A DNA stretch of 64,000 nucleotides from Loripinus fragilis (GCA_964019695.1 OZ026526.1:14908754-14972753), one strand, 5' to 3'; counted from the first letter of the stretch, positions 22,400-34,682 are shown. Program-made: numbers and translations. The notes: generated by a model not told the origin, from the letters alone.

Positions 22400-25300
22400 A
22401 GACAAACATGGTGTGAGGTTAAGACACACATGATGTGATGGCAAGGTGAACATGGTGTGATGGTAAGATGACCATGAGGTGATGGTAAGATGACCATGAT
22501 GTGATGGTAAGATGACCATGATGTGATGGTAAGATGAACATGATGTGGTGGTAAGATGACCATGATGTGGTGGTAAGATGATCATGATGTGGTTGTAAGA
22601 TGACCATGATGTGGTGGTAAGATGACCATGATGTGATGGTAAGATGAACATGATGTGGTGGTAAGATGATCATGGTGTGATAGTAAGATGAACATGGTGT
22701 GATAGTAAGATGAACATGATGTGGTGGTAAGATGATCATGATGTGGTGGTAAGATAACCATGATGTGATGGAAAGATGACCATGATGTGATGGTAAGATG
22801 ACCATGATGTGATTGCTAGATGACCATGATGTGGTGGTAAGATGACCATGATGTGATGGCAAGATGAACATGATGTGGTGGTAAGATGAACATGATGTGG
22901 TGGTAAGATGACCATGATGTGATGGTAAAATGACCATGTGGTGGTAAGATGACCATGATGTGATGGTAAGATGACCATGATGTGATGGTAAGATAACCAT
23001 AATGTGATGGTAAGATGACCATGATGTGATGGTAAGATGACCATGATGTCATTGCTAGATGACCATGATGTCATTGCTAGATGACCATGATGTGATGGCA
23101 AGATGAACATGATGTGGTGGTAAGATGAACATGATGTGGTGGTTAGATGACCATGATGTGGTGGTAAAATGACCATGTGGTGGTAAGATGACCATGATGT
23201 GATGGAAAGATGACCATGATGTGGTAAAATGACCATGATGTGGTGGTAAGATGACCATGATGTGATAGTAAGATGAACATGGTGTGATGGAAAGATGACC
23301 ATGATGTGGTGGTTAGATGACCATGATGTGGTGGTAAGATAACCATGATGTGGTGGTAAGATGACCATGATGTGATGGTAAGATGAACATGATGTGGTGG
23401 TTAGATGACCATGATGTGGTGGTAAGATAACCATGATGTGGTGGTAAGATGACAATGATGTGGTGGTAAGATGACCATGATGTGATGGTAAGATGACCAT
23501 GGTGTGATAGTAAGATGAACATGGTGTGATGGAAAGATGACCATGATGTGGTGGTTAGATGACCATGATGTGATGGTAAGATGACCATGATGTGGTAAAA
23601 TGACCATGATGTGGTGGTAAGATGACCATGATGTGAAAGTAAGATGAACATGGTGTGATGGAAAGATGACCATGATGTGGTGGTTAGATGACCATGATGT
23701 GGTGGTAAGATAACCATGATGTGGTGGTAAGATGACCATGATGTGATGGTAAGATGAACATGATGTGGTGGTTAGATGACCATGATGTGGTGGTAAGATA
23801 ACCATGATGTGGTGGTAAGATGACCATGATGTGGTGGTAAGATGACCATGATGTGATGGTAAGATGACCATGGTGTGATAGTAAGATGAACATGGTGTGA
23901 TGGAAAGATGACCATGATGTGGTGGTTAGATGACCATGATGTGATGGTAAGATGACCATGATGTGATGGTTAGATGACCATGATGTGATGGTAAGATGAA
24001 CATAGTGTGATGGAAAGATGAACATGGTGTGATGGTAAGATGAACATGATGTTGTGGAAAGATGACCATGATGTGGTGGAAAGATGACCATGATGTGATG
24101 GAAAGATGACCATGATGTGATGGTAAGATGACCATGATGTGGTGGTAAGATGACCATGATGTGGTGGTTAGATGACCATGATGTTGTGGTTAGATGAACA
24201 TGATGCGATGGTAAAATGACCATGATGTGATGGTTAGATGACCATGATGTGATGGTAAGATGAACATAGTGTGATGGAAAGATGAACATGATGTGGTGGA
24301 AAGATGACCATGATGTGGTGGAAAGATGACCATGATGTGATGGAAAGATGACCATGATGTGATGGAAAGATGACCATGATGTGATGGTAAGATGACCATG
24401 ATGTGGTGGTAATATGAACATGATGTGGTGGTTAGATGACCATGATGTTGTGGTTAGATGAACATGATGCGATGGTAAAATGACCATGATGTGATGGTAA
24501 GATGACCATGGTGTGATAGTAAGATGAACATGGTGTGATGGAAAGATGACCATGATGTGATGGTAAGATGACCATGGTGTGATAGTAAGATGAACATGGT
24601 GTGATGGAAAGATGACCATGATGTGGTGGTTAGATGACCATGTGATGGTAAGATGACCATGATGTGCTGGTAAGATGACCATGGTGTGGTGGTAAGATGA
24701 ACATGGTGTGATGGAAAGATGACCATGATGTGATGGTAAGATGACCATGGTGTGATAGTAAAATGAACATGGTGTGATGGAAAGATGACCATGATGTGGT
24801 GGTTAGATGACCATGATGTGATGGTAAGATGACCATGATGTGATGGTAAGATGACCATTGTGTGATAGTAAGATGAACATGGTGTGATAGTAAGATGAAC
24901 ATAATGTGGTGGTAAGATGACCATGATGTTGTGGTAAGATGACCATGATGTGATAGTAAGATGACCATGGTGTGGTGGTAAGATGACCATGATGTGATGG
25001 TAAGATGAACATGATGTGATTGCTAGATGACCATGATGTGGTGGTAAGATGACCATGATGTGGTGGCAAGATGAACATGATGTGATAGTAAGATGACCAT
25101 GATGTGATGGTAAGATGACCATGATGTGATGGTAAGATGACCATGATGTGATGGTAAGATGACCATGATGTGATGGTAAGATGACCATGGTGTGATAGTA
25201 AGATGAACATGGTGTGATAGTAAGATGACCATGATGTGGTGGTTAGATGACCATGATGTGATGGTGTGATAGTAAGATGAACATAGTGTGATGGTAAGAT

Positions 25301-27480
25301 GAACATGATGTGATGGTAAGATGACCATGATGTGATGGTAAGATGACCATGATGTGATGGTAAGATGACCATGATGTGGTGGTAAGATGACCATGATGTG
25401 ATGAAAAGATGACCATGATGTGATGGTAAGATGACATTGCTGTTGGTGTAAGATGACCATGATGTGATGGTAAGATGACCATGATGTGATGAAAAGATGA
25501 CCGTGATGTGGTGGTTAGATGACCATGATGTGATGGTAAGATGACCATGATGTGATGGTAAGATGACCATGGTGTGGTGGTAAGATGAACATGGTGTGAT
25601 GGAAAGATGACCATGATGTGATGGTAAGATGACCATGGTGTGATAGTAAGATGAACATGGTGTGATGGAAAGATGACCATGATGTGGTGGTTAGATGACC
25701 ATGATGTGATGGTAAGATGACCATGATGTGATGGTTAGATGACCATGGTGTGATAGTAAGATGAACATGGTGTGATAGTAAGATGAACATGATGTGGTGG
25801 TAAGATGACCATGATGTGGTGGTAAGATGACCATGATGTGATAGTAAGATGACCATGGTGTGGTGGTAAGATGACCATGGTGTGGTGGTAAGATGAACAT
25901 GGTGTGGTGGTAAGATGACCATGGTGTGGTGGTAAGATGACCATGGTGTGATGGCAAGATGAACATGATGTGATAGTAAGATGACCATGATGTGGTGGTA
26001 AGATGACCATGATGTGATGGTAAGATGACCATGATGTGATGGTAAGATGACCATGATGTGATGGTAAGATGACCATGATGTGATGGTAAGATGACCATGG
26101 TGTGATAGTAAGATGAACATGGTGTGATGGTAAGATGAACATGATGTGATGGTAAGATGACCATGATGTGATGGTAGGATGACCATGATGTGATGAAAAG
26201 ATGACCATGATGTGATGACAAGATGACATTGCTGTTGGTGTAAGATGACCATGATGTGATGGTAAGATGACCATGATGTGGTGGTAAGATGAACATGATG
26301 TGGTGGTAAGATGAACATGATGTGATGGTAAGATGACCATGATGTGGTGGTAAGATGACCATGATGTAGTGGTAAGATGAACATGGTGTGGTGGTAAGAT
26401 GAACATGGTGTGATGGTAAGATGACCATGATGTGATGGTAAGATGACCATGATGTGATGGTAAGATGAACATGCTGTGATGGTAAGATGAACATGGTGTG
26501 ATGGTAAGATGACCATGATGTGATGACAAGATGACCATGATGTGGTGGTAAGATGACCATGATGTGGTGGTAAGATGAACATGATGTGGTGGTAAGATGA
26601 CCATGATGTGATGGTAAGATGACCATGATGTGGTGGTAAGATGACCATGATGTGGTGTTAAGATGAACATGATGTGATGGTAAGATGACCATGATGTGAT
26701 GGTAAGATGACCATGATGTGGTGGTAAGATGACCATGATGTGGTGGTAAGATGACCATGGTGTGATAGTAAGATGAACATGGTGTGATGGTAAGATGACC
26801 ATGATGTGATGGTAAGATGACCATGTTGTAATGGTAAGATGATCATGGTGTGATGGAAAGGTGAACATGGTGTGATGGTAAGATGAACATGATGTGATGG
26901 TAAGATGACCATGGTGTGATGGTAAGATGAACATGATGTGGTGGTAAGATGACCATGATGTGATGGTAAGATGACCATGATGTGATGGTAAGATGACAAT
27001 GATGTGGTAAAATGACCATGATGTGGTGGTAAGATGGGGATGATGTGGTGTTAAGATGAACATGCTGTGATGGTAAGATGAACATGATGTGATGGTAAGA
27101 TGAACATGATTTGGTGGTAAGATGAACATGATTTGGTGGTAAGGTGACCATGATGAGATGGTAAGATGACCATGATGTGATGGTAAGATGACCATGATGT
27201 GATAGTAAGGTGACCATGATGTGATGGTAAGATGAACATGATTTGGTGGTAAGGTGACCATGATGTGGTGGTAAGATGACCATGATGTGGTGGTAAGATG
27301 ACCATGATGTGGTGGTAAGATGACCATAATGTGGTGGTAAGATGACCATGATGTGGTGTTAAGATGAACATGATGTGGTGGTAAGATGACCATGATGTGA
27401 TGGTTAGATGACCATGATGTGGTGGTAAGATGACCATGTGATGGTAAGATGACCATGATGTAATGGTAAGATGACTGTGA
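22400..27480. repeat. 22-bp minisatellite core array, about 230 units
   Basis: Uninterrupted tandem units of GATGACCATGATGTGATGGT plus AA, varying at a few positions (GACC/GAAC, ATGATG/ATGGTG, GATGG/GGTGG/GATAG). Because 22 leaves remainder 1 on division by 3, all three minus-strand frames cycle through the same 22-residue string and stay open for up to 573 codons. These frames are a by-product of the repeat, with no start context or introns to suggest a gene. Diagnostic variant units recur at fixed distances, showing block amplification. Length in the real genome may differ because such arrays assemble poorly. Confidence 0.95.
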
Positions 27481-27720
27481 TGAGGTGGTAAGGGGAGTAT
27501 AAAAAGGTTAACATGATTAAATGTAATTATGTGATGGTACGCTAAGATGAGTATGGTGCGATTAATGAGTGTGTGTTGGTAAGGTGAACATGAAAAGGTA
27601 TGCTAGATTAACATGACAATGTCATGAATGTTAGTTCACAATGTGTTGGTACACGTATAATGAACACGCTGAGAAGATAAGAATTAAAGATACATAGAAT
27701 GAACATGAGGTGTTGACAAG
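27481..27720. repeat. degenerate right flank of the minisatellite
   Basis: Scattered AAGATGAGTATGGTG and GGTAAGGTGAACATG words with irregular spacing, much shorter than the left flank. Confidence 0.65.
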
Positions 27721-27730
27721 AGAAACAATT

Positions 27731-28278
27731 TTCAGAAAATCTGTGTAAAACGACCACTCTCAAAAAAAGACAAAAAAATGGTTTTCAAGGCCGATTATCG
27801 CTTAATGCAGGTCAAAAGTATTGCAGAATGCTACAAGGGGAGCATTCTGCAATACTTTGGACCTTCATTAAGCTTTGTTTGTTTGTTTGTTTGCTTTACG
27901 TCCCAAGTCAACAGCTATGGTCATTGCGGGACGGTCAGTTCACCTATACACACTTTTTCCTGGGCAGGCTTGAACAAGCGGTTAACCAGTAATTTGTACA
28001 CATACTTTCGTTTGTAACTGACAACAACCCTTCTTGAATAAATCAGCGGAAGGGAGGAGAATGACCGTAGAAACCATTTCATGATCAATCTCCACGAAAG
28101 TATGGGACCGGACCGGGATCGAACTCGCGACCCCTGGATCTGCAGTCAGACACGCATCTGTAGCCAGACACGTTACTGACTGCGCTACGCGGCCCGGCCC
28201 TTCATTAAGCTACCATTTGTCATGAAAATCTTTGTTTTGTCTATTTTTGAGAGGCCGTTTTACACAGGTTTTACTGTA
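27731..28278. repeat. family B MITE, split by SINE 1
   Basis: Left part ends CCTTCATTAAGCT at 27874; the same 13 bp reappear at 28199 after the SINE, and the family B sequence continues to TTTTACTGTA. The uninterrupted order is seen in the copy at 41910. Confidence 0.85.
27875..28198 (-). mobile_element. tRNA-headed SINE 1, full length, nested in family B
   Basis: Reverse-strand copy from the tail (TTTGTTTGTTTGCTTTACGT) to the tRNA-like head (TGCGCTACGCGGCCCGG). Flanked by a 13-bp duplication CCTTCATTAAGCT (27862-27874, 28199-28211). Confidence 0.9.
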
Positions 28279-28504
28279 TAGCATTTATGCAAGAACTATT
28301 GTTCTTAACATTACAAGGCATATCTAATATATGGGCCTCATGACAAGAAAACAGGTCTTCAGGTTTGCTGACCAAGTAAGACTCAAACCAACCTGCTCAG
28401 ATACAGAGGATAACTTTAATATTGAGCCTTTACGTGGAGCAAGCTTACCTTATAGAGAGCTGGTCTGCACCTCAGCAAGGTTTTCTTGTGTCAATGCCCA
28501 CATA

Positions 28505-28660
28505 ATGAGATTATCTCACAGGGTTTTGGTTATCGCCCGAAATATCAACACGAGACCGCATTATCGGCACCAAGAGCTTTAGCTTGAGGGCTGATAGCGA
28601 TCGAGGGATGACACTGAAGGTGATAACCAAACCCCGAGATAATCTGTTTATCACATATTC
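28505..28660. repeat. imperfect palindrome with GGTTTTGGTTATC arms
   Basis: GATTATCTCACAGGGTTTTG and its mirror CAAACCCCGAGATAATC face each other across about 100 bp. Probably a MITE; no second copy seen here. Confidence 0.55.
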
Positions 28661-28940
28661 CAATTCACTGTATCAACGCATTGGACGAACAGAAATGTAA
28701 GTTATACATAGGATTAACGTAAACTTTGCGCAACATTACGCCACTTGTTCACATCTGACGTCATCTAATGATCAACGTCTCGTACAGGGCATGATAACCT
28801 CTCTCCGTTCAAAATGCATGAATTCCAGTTATGATCACTGCAGGCTGATAACCAGCTGGCGGGAAACAGGTTATCGCATATGCAGACTTTGGTTTATCGA
28901 GGCAAATAGCGTCGCGAATATGTGATGGTATGCAATATAA

Positions 28941-29133
28941 CAGGCCTCCCGATAACAACGCATATTAAAAAACAACTCTTATTTCTCCACCAAAAAACAT
29001 ATTGTGTAGGTACTCAAAAGAACCGTTTCATTGACACGGGTCTTTTGAGCTCCCCAAAACAATGTTAAAACTGATGGATAAGAAAATAATCACAACTTTT
29101 AATACACACAAAAAGTATCCCTATCTGGACCTA
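28941..29133 (+). repeat. family A palindromic MITE
   Basis: CAGGCCTCCCGATAACAACG to CCCTATCTGGACCTA, with hairpin GTACTCAAAAGAACCGTTTC / GACACGGGTCTTTTGAGCTC. Confidence 0.78.
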
Positions 29134-29737
29134 CAAAATACTATTCAGAAATAGCCGAGTATAGGAACAGGAATATAGAATGAGAGAATTTAAAATGGTT
29201 TAATCTAATTACAACTCTCTATCACACAAGATACACACATTGTTACCACAAGACGGATACAAATTAATATCACAGTTACCCGAAGTGCACTCTTTATACA
29301 AAGACAGACAAGTGTATACTATAGTTATCACTGATCGCTTTCCCTTTGATAAAATAATATGAGATATCCACAACTTGTTTCGTTTCTTGGTTGCATTGAA
29401 TACAGTGCCATCCATATTATCAGTCTTTGCCTGAAAATATCCAACATGGTTTTAAAAATAGGACACATATGGGTTCAGCATGGCAATAGTTATCTGCAAT
29501 CAGAAAGTTGGCTTTTAAAGAAAATGCCAAATATGTTTCACACTGTCCAAATCTGTATAAAGATATCAAAGAGCACCCCCAGGCTTACAAATATTTGAAC
29601 CGAAATGTGGCAACAGTACACTCAACTCTCTCTATCATCCACCTCAAAAACACTTGATTCTACTTATATAACATTTATGTACATATTTACTGCATAATTC
29701 TAGCATGGATGAAATTCCTTAAGTTTAAAAATCCTGA

Positions 29738-29972
29738 AAAACAGGTTCCAAGGTTATAAAACTTTTTTAATGCTGAACTCAACTGAGCATGGAATTTCAA
29801 CTGCTCATTAAAAACTGAAATTCTGACTAATAATGATGTCAATTTTCAAATGTTGTATTTATCATGCTAATAAATGTTAAATGCCAATAATAATTGGCAT
29901 TTTAACATTTATGAGCAATATAAAATTCATGCTCAGTTGAGTTGAGCCTGAAAGTTTTATAACCTCAGGGCC
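29738..29972. repeat. palindromic element with CTCAACTGAGCATG arms
   Basis: Outer arms CCAAGGTTATAAAACTTTTT / GAAAGTTTTATAACCTCAGG, inner CAACTGAGCATGGAATTT / AAAATTCATGCTCAGTTG, and centre TGCCAATAATAATTGGCA. Related halves at 41270-41380 and 42872-42935. Confidence 0.7.
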
Positions 29973-30445
29973 TGATTTCATATTTGACTTTATAAATATA
30001 AGTGCACTGTGCCACTATCTGTATGCCTGGACATAACTTAAAAAAATTCAAAACCTTTTCTTTAAAAAAAAACCCAGTTGGTTTCTGACGAAGGATTCAC
30101 TTTTTATTCACACTGTAAAGTGTAAAGCCAGTGTGGATCCAGATCAGCTGACCACAGTCCAGTTGATCTGATTCCAGTAATTTTCATACATTAAAGCCAT
30201 GTAAATAATAAAATTGCCATACTTGATTTTCTGGAAATCAGTTTATACATACAGTGCGCACATGCTGCTATAAACAGATTTACTGACTTATGCATAAAAT
30301 GGTCGTAGAAAATAAATTCTTGTTCTGTGCCGAGCGAACTTTACGTCATCTAGTAAATTTAATACATTCCACTTGTTCGTAAGTGGCAAACACCCATTTT
30401 TTTTATTACTTCTTAAGGCCAAACAGTAAATCTAATATAACCAGT

Positions 30446-31003
30446 CAGGCCTCCAGATAAGAGTGCGTATTGGAAAACTATTTTCTTTATTTCACCCAAA
30501 ACATATATTGTGAGCACTCAAAAGAACCCTTTCAATGAGACGATTCTTTTGAGCACCGAAACACATGTTTAAATTGATAGGTAAGAAAATAATGGCAATT
30601 TTATGCTAATTTTTTTTTGCTTAAAGAGACTAAGTCTGCAACTATGAACATTTTTTGTAAAATTTTCTTTTCTTTTTAAATCATTTGTAAAAGCAGAATT
30701 AAGATAAGTTTTCACAATAAATCTGTTCACTATAGCTGAAAACTGCATGGAAAAGTGAATTATCTAATAAAAACAGGTGTTTGTTCTCTTGTTGGTAATT
30801 ATTTGGGTCCCTCCAATAATTAAAGACAGTCTATTTTTAACATAAATGCTGTTGTTTTGATACTAATAATTTGAAAGGTTTACGAAATTGGTAAAATGTA
30901 TACCTGAATTTTAGTTTTTTACTGTGTTCTTGAAAAATAGAAACATTATTTCAAAAATTAAAAGATCAAAAGTTACAGACTATGCAGCTTTAACTGGTCC
31001 TAT
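30446..31003 (+). repeat. family A MITE, split by a TTAA element
   Basis: CAGGCCTCCAGATAAGAGTG to TTTTTTTGC, interrupted, then TTAACTGGTCCTATG. The uninterrupted TTGCTTAACTGGCCCTATG is visible at 11312 and 21368. Confidence 0.88.
30625..30989 (+). mobile_element. TTAA-target MITE (family C), nested in family A
   Basis: 365 bp, ends AGAGACTAAGTCTGCAACT and AGTTACAGACTATGCAGCT, flanked by TTAA at 30621-30624 and 30990-30993. The unoccupied target in two other family A copies proves a precise TTAA duplication. Confidence 0.9.
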
Positions 31004-31877
31004 GATAACCTGGGTAAAACATGAGACAATTGTAAAAATAAATAGCACTTTGTAAGTGACACATACTCACATACTTGAACAAATGACAACTATTTATACA
31101 CGACAGTCAATTATATACAATATCAAAGTATAAAAATAATTCCTTCAATATGAACAAATTGTTTCTTGAAAACATATTAGGCATAAGAACATAAATTGAT
31201 CCAAGGTTAGTCTTGATCCATATGGGGTCATTTGATTAAAATATAACAAAGTCTCTGGGGAAAGTTACAAAAGTAAAATTAACCCTTTATGTACTCATTG
31301 TACAATAAACTTAAAATGGCCCATTATTATACATCAATGGGTCAAAGGTTATCATGTAATCCTTTCCCTTAAGATTATTTTTATTTAAGCAAACCATGTA
31401 GACTCCGATGAAATGCCACATAATCATCTGGGTCCAATGTGTTTATCAAAGTCCTCAATTTCGATCAACTAGTATACAAAGGGTTACGCTTTGAGTGACG
31501 GATCCATATATTGAATGAGCGGATTTTTTTTTTCAAATGATGACCACAACAATGTCAATAAATTTACTGGAGAAATGAGACATTTTTCTCCAAAATTCTC
31601 AACAAATGTCTGTAGAGCTTTAAATCTAAAGAAACTACTTATTTCAGGGTATGCCATTGATTCAATTTTTACAAAGAAAGGCAAAGTTAAGAAATACTTT
31701 TAAAGCATTTATAAATACATCATGTTAAATATTTTTCAACAGTTGAACACATACTAATTAATCATTTCATAGATGTTAATTTATTTCATTTAAAAAAAAA
31801 ACATGTCCACAATAGATTTCAAATTTTAACCTGTCATCGAAGATGTACTTTAAAATTCAACAAAAGGGATTTTCAAC

Positions 31878-32295
31878 CAAGGATCATTGACGGTTTGGGC
31901 CTTATACGCCTATTTTTCTGATTCCAAGAACGCTGCTTTTTGGGCTTCTAGTGTGGTGCTTGTAGTATCAGTGCAATAGGTTATTCTAATGGCAAGAGCC
32001 AGCTAGCAAAATATTTGCAAAATTCCTACGCATTGGAGAGTTATGGCGGGTAGAAAGGGGAGGGGGTCTGAAATTTCATGAAAATAAAAAGTGCTTTAAA
32101 AAGTGATTTCTGCATGTTTTCTTGATTTATTTGGTAGGCATGGTGATATCTATTGAACATACCATACGCAGAGTATCAACGAATCACGATAATTGATGAA
32201 ATTGTTTTAAAAACAAAATATATATGTTTTGTAATAAAATGATTTTAGAAGTTACCTGTACATTTTTGACTTCATGCACCGTAGTTCTCACATCA
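31878..32295 (+). repeat. long-arm repeat family E, copy 1
   Basis: Starts GGATCATTGACGGTTTGGGC and continues through GAGTTATGGCGGGTAGAAAG to TTACCTGTACATTTTTGAC. The inverted relative is 34516-34135. The other terminus of this copy was not found. Confidence 0.7.
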
Positions 32296-32329
32296 ACTAA
32301 ATTCCATATTATACATAACCTGCTTGATA

Positions 32330-32440
32330 AACAGTGTAGATCCAGATCAGCCAGCTTCATCCAGCGCTTCTGAAACAGTGTAGATCCTGATCAGCCAGCT
32401 TCTTTAGAAGCTGGCCGATCTGGATCTACATGGTTTGCAA
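32330..32440. repeat. CAGTGTAGATCCAGATCAGC hairpin repeat
   Basis: Two direct copies of CAGTGTAGATCC(A)GATCAGCCAGC, then the inverted GCTGGCCGATCTGGATCTAC. Similar single motifs stand near 12400, 12835 and 30130. Confidence 0.6.
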
Positions 32441-32589
32441 GGTAGCCAAAATGTAAATTCAGAAAGGCGATATTTTAAATAAATTTTTGCAACACATATT
32501 GTCAAATACTAATGCTATAATTGAATTTGTTCGAGTGAATAAGAAAGTTGAACATCGACTTTAGCAAGTAAGAAAAATGATCACTTGCT

Positions 32590-32794
32590 TTGTTTGTTTG
32601 TTTGATTTGATTCTTTACGTCCACTCGACAATCTTTCAGTTATGTGGGACAGGTCTTCCTGGGTTGAACCAGTACTAAGCTAGGATAAATGTGTCTTGCT
32701 CAAGGACCACAACGCAGTGACGCCGGTGAGGCTCGAACCCGCGGCCCTTCGGTCTCGAGTCAAGCACTCTACCACTGAGCCACTGCGCTCCCTC
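32590..32794 (-). mobile_element. tRNA-headed SINE 2, full length
   Basis: Reverse-strand copy: tail GTTTGATTTGATTCTTTACG, body GGTTGAACCAGTACTAAGCT, head ending CTCAGTGGTAGAGTGCTTGA when read on the minus strand, with B box GGGTTCGAGCC. Flanked by ATGATCACTTGCT on both sides (32577-32589, 32795-32807). Confidence 0.9.
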
Positions 32795-33069
32795 ATGATC
32801 ACTTGCTATATATTTTTAGCAAGCGGTTAAAATTCTAAAATTTGATCCCTGTCGTCAGTCAACACTTTCATATCTTTGGCCCCGCTCTTGTGCTCCCTGA
32901 ATTGTAACAGCTGTATCCCAGATCATTTACATTTCTGTATCTTTTTATCCACTACCTCAATACAAGAGTAGAATTCTGATGATAATTTCACAGCTTCTTG
33001 GATTCTGAAAAAACAGCAAAGCAAATATCTTGAGAGGATTGTTTTATTAATTTCACAGGTTTAGATAAA

Positions 33070-33222
33070 AAAAAAAAATTCAGCGTAAAATTGTAAATAT
33101 TTTCTTACCCATCAGTTTTAACACATGTTTTGAGAAGGTTCTTTTGAGTACCCACAACGTATGTTTTGGTTGAGAAATAAGAAAATTACATTTTCATTAC
33201 ACACTCTTAACTAAAGTCCTGA
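33070..33222 (-). repeat. family A palindromic MITE
   Basis: Reverse orientation: TTTCTTACCCATCAGTTTTA, then half of the hairpin AGAAGGTTCTTTTGAGTACC, and CTCTTAACTAAAGTCCTG. The hairpin has lost one arm. Confidence 0.7.
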
Positions 33223-33410
33223 ATTTTGATTCCTTACGTTACAGTCATCAATTTTTCAGTCATGTTGGGAAGGGTCGTCCTGGGGTAAACCAGTACTTAG
33301 CAATGTAGGTAGCAGCGAATAAAGTGTCTTGCTCATGAACACAACACAGTGACTCAGGCGGAGATGAGTCACGAACTGGCATCCCTTCCATCGCCAGTCT
33401 ATCTTGAGAA
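33223..33410 (-). mobile_element. SINE 2-like, strongly diverged
   Basis: Order of SINE 2 landmarks is kept (CCTTACGTT, ATTTTTCAGTCATGTTGG, GGTAAACCAGTACTTAGC, GTGTCTTGCTCATGAACAC) but with many substitutions and an insertion. Confidence 0.6.
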
Positions 33411-33525
33411 GACCGAATTATTCAAAAAATAAAAATCTCAATAGAGGCAGCATAGGTGAGTTTTTCTATATTCAAAACCAAGATATCATATCCTATATAT
33501 GCTAAATCTTGATGAAAACTGTCCG

Positions 33526-34682
33526 ATGGGTAAAGTTCAAAATTTCAAAATCCTGAACTTGAGAAATTCAAAGGATCATTGACACTTGCTATGGGTAAAT
33601 GCCTATGGTTTTCAGTAAAAATAAAAGTTTGTCAATCGTCCCTTTCTTCACCTTGACGCTACCATGACCTGAGTACTTTATGGAAGTGAAATCCATTTTC
33701 AATATTAAATGCTTCAAAGATGTAAAATTTGGGGTAGAACAATCAGTTTTACATTAAAATATATAGAAATCAGAAAACATTTTTTAAAATATCATTCCCC
33801 CCTTCATCTGGGGTCAAACTGTTTACAAAAGGCTATTGGCAGACGACAAAATTATCCGCTGGCATGCAAAGAGTTATAACAGGTAAATACTTTAGTGTTC
33901 AATATATTGTATCATAAAGGTAGCTTTCAACATGTTTATGTATACCATAAATATTCGGACACTTTAAATACATTTGACATGCTATGCTCTTTAAACAAAG
34001 CAAAAGTAATTTTCAAGGGATCTAGTTAGAATCAGTTTTACTTTCCAATGCTAAATGGGACACTTTCATTCCTTCAAAAGTATTGATTTCTTTTGTTGAG
34101 CTTTCAGTTTTGTAGTATTTACGGTACATATGGTCAAAATTGTACAGGTAACTTCAAAATGATCTCCCCAAAATCGTTTTTATTACAAAACATATTTTGT
34201 TTTTAAAACATTTTCATCAATAATCGTGATTCATTAATACTCCTGCATATGATATGTTCAGTAGATATCAGCATGTCTACCAAATAAATCTAGAAAACGT
34301 GCAGAAATCACTTTTTATTGTCAATTTGAGACCCCCTCCCCTTTCTACCCGCCATAACTCTCGAGTGCTTAGGAATTTTGAAAATATTTTGCTAGCTGGC
34401 TCTTGCTATAAAATTCACCTATTACACTGATACTACATGCACCACCCCAGAATCTCAAAAGCAGGGTTCTGGGGATCAGAATAATAGGCGTATAAGGCCC
34501 AAACCGTCAATGATCCTTTTGCAAAATGCCAACAAAAATGGATAATTTAACGTTAAAATGATTGTGTTTAGATAATCTGAAAACTTATCAAAGAAGCAAT
34601 TATTATCTTCTTAATTCAGCATTTTAAGCCGGAGAAAGTCAGCCTCAAAATCCTGATTTATCCTGAAAACTTTCACCCAAGC
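33526..34682. repeat. family D element interrupted by a family E element
   Basis: Left TGGGTAAAGTTCAAAATTTC to GAAATTCAAA at about 33562 is the usual family D left half. The right half (GTTTAGATAATCTGAAAACT to GAAAACTTTCACCC) resumes after 34517. Confidence 0.65.
33563..34516 (-). mobile_element. family E DNA element, nested in family D
   Basis: 954 bp bounded by inverted GGATCATTGAC / GTCAATGATCC. Its right 380 bp are inverted relative to copy 1 at 31878-32295. No open frame of size. No clear target duplication was seen. Confidence 0.65.

Larger units (their letters stand above)
20080..22400. repeat. degenerate left flank of the 22-bp minisatellite
   Basis: Loosely spaced GATGAACACATTGTG-like words about every 20-26 bp. 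Includes one roughly 170-bp duplication (20094 versus 20263) and, at 21730-22110, a period of about 48 bp (GAACACAATGTGTAAG at 21892, 21941, 21989, 22037, 22086). The drift and the three elements inserted here mark it as older than the core array. Confidence 0.75.

Noticed and set aside
25735..27456. 573-codon open frame on the minus strand, and many similar overlapping frames between 22125 and 27456
   Set aside because: Direct by-product of a 22-bp repeat lacking stop codons on that strand; all three frames are open and encode the same permuted string.
22400..27480. CRISPR array
   Set aside because: No spacers: units are contiguous and near-identical; the DNA is eukaryotic.
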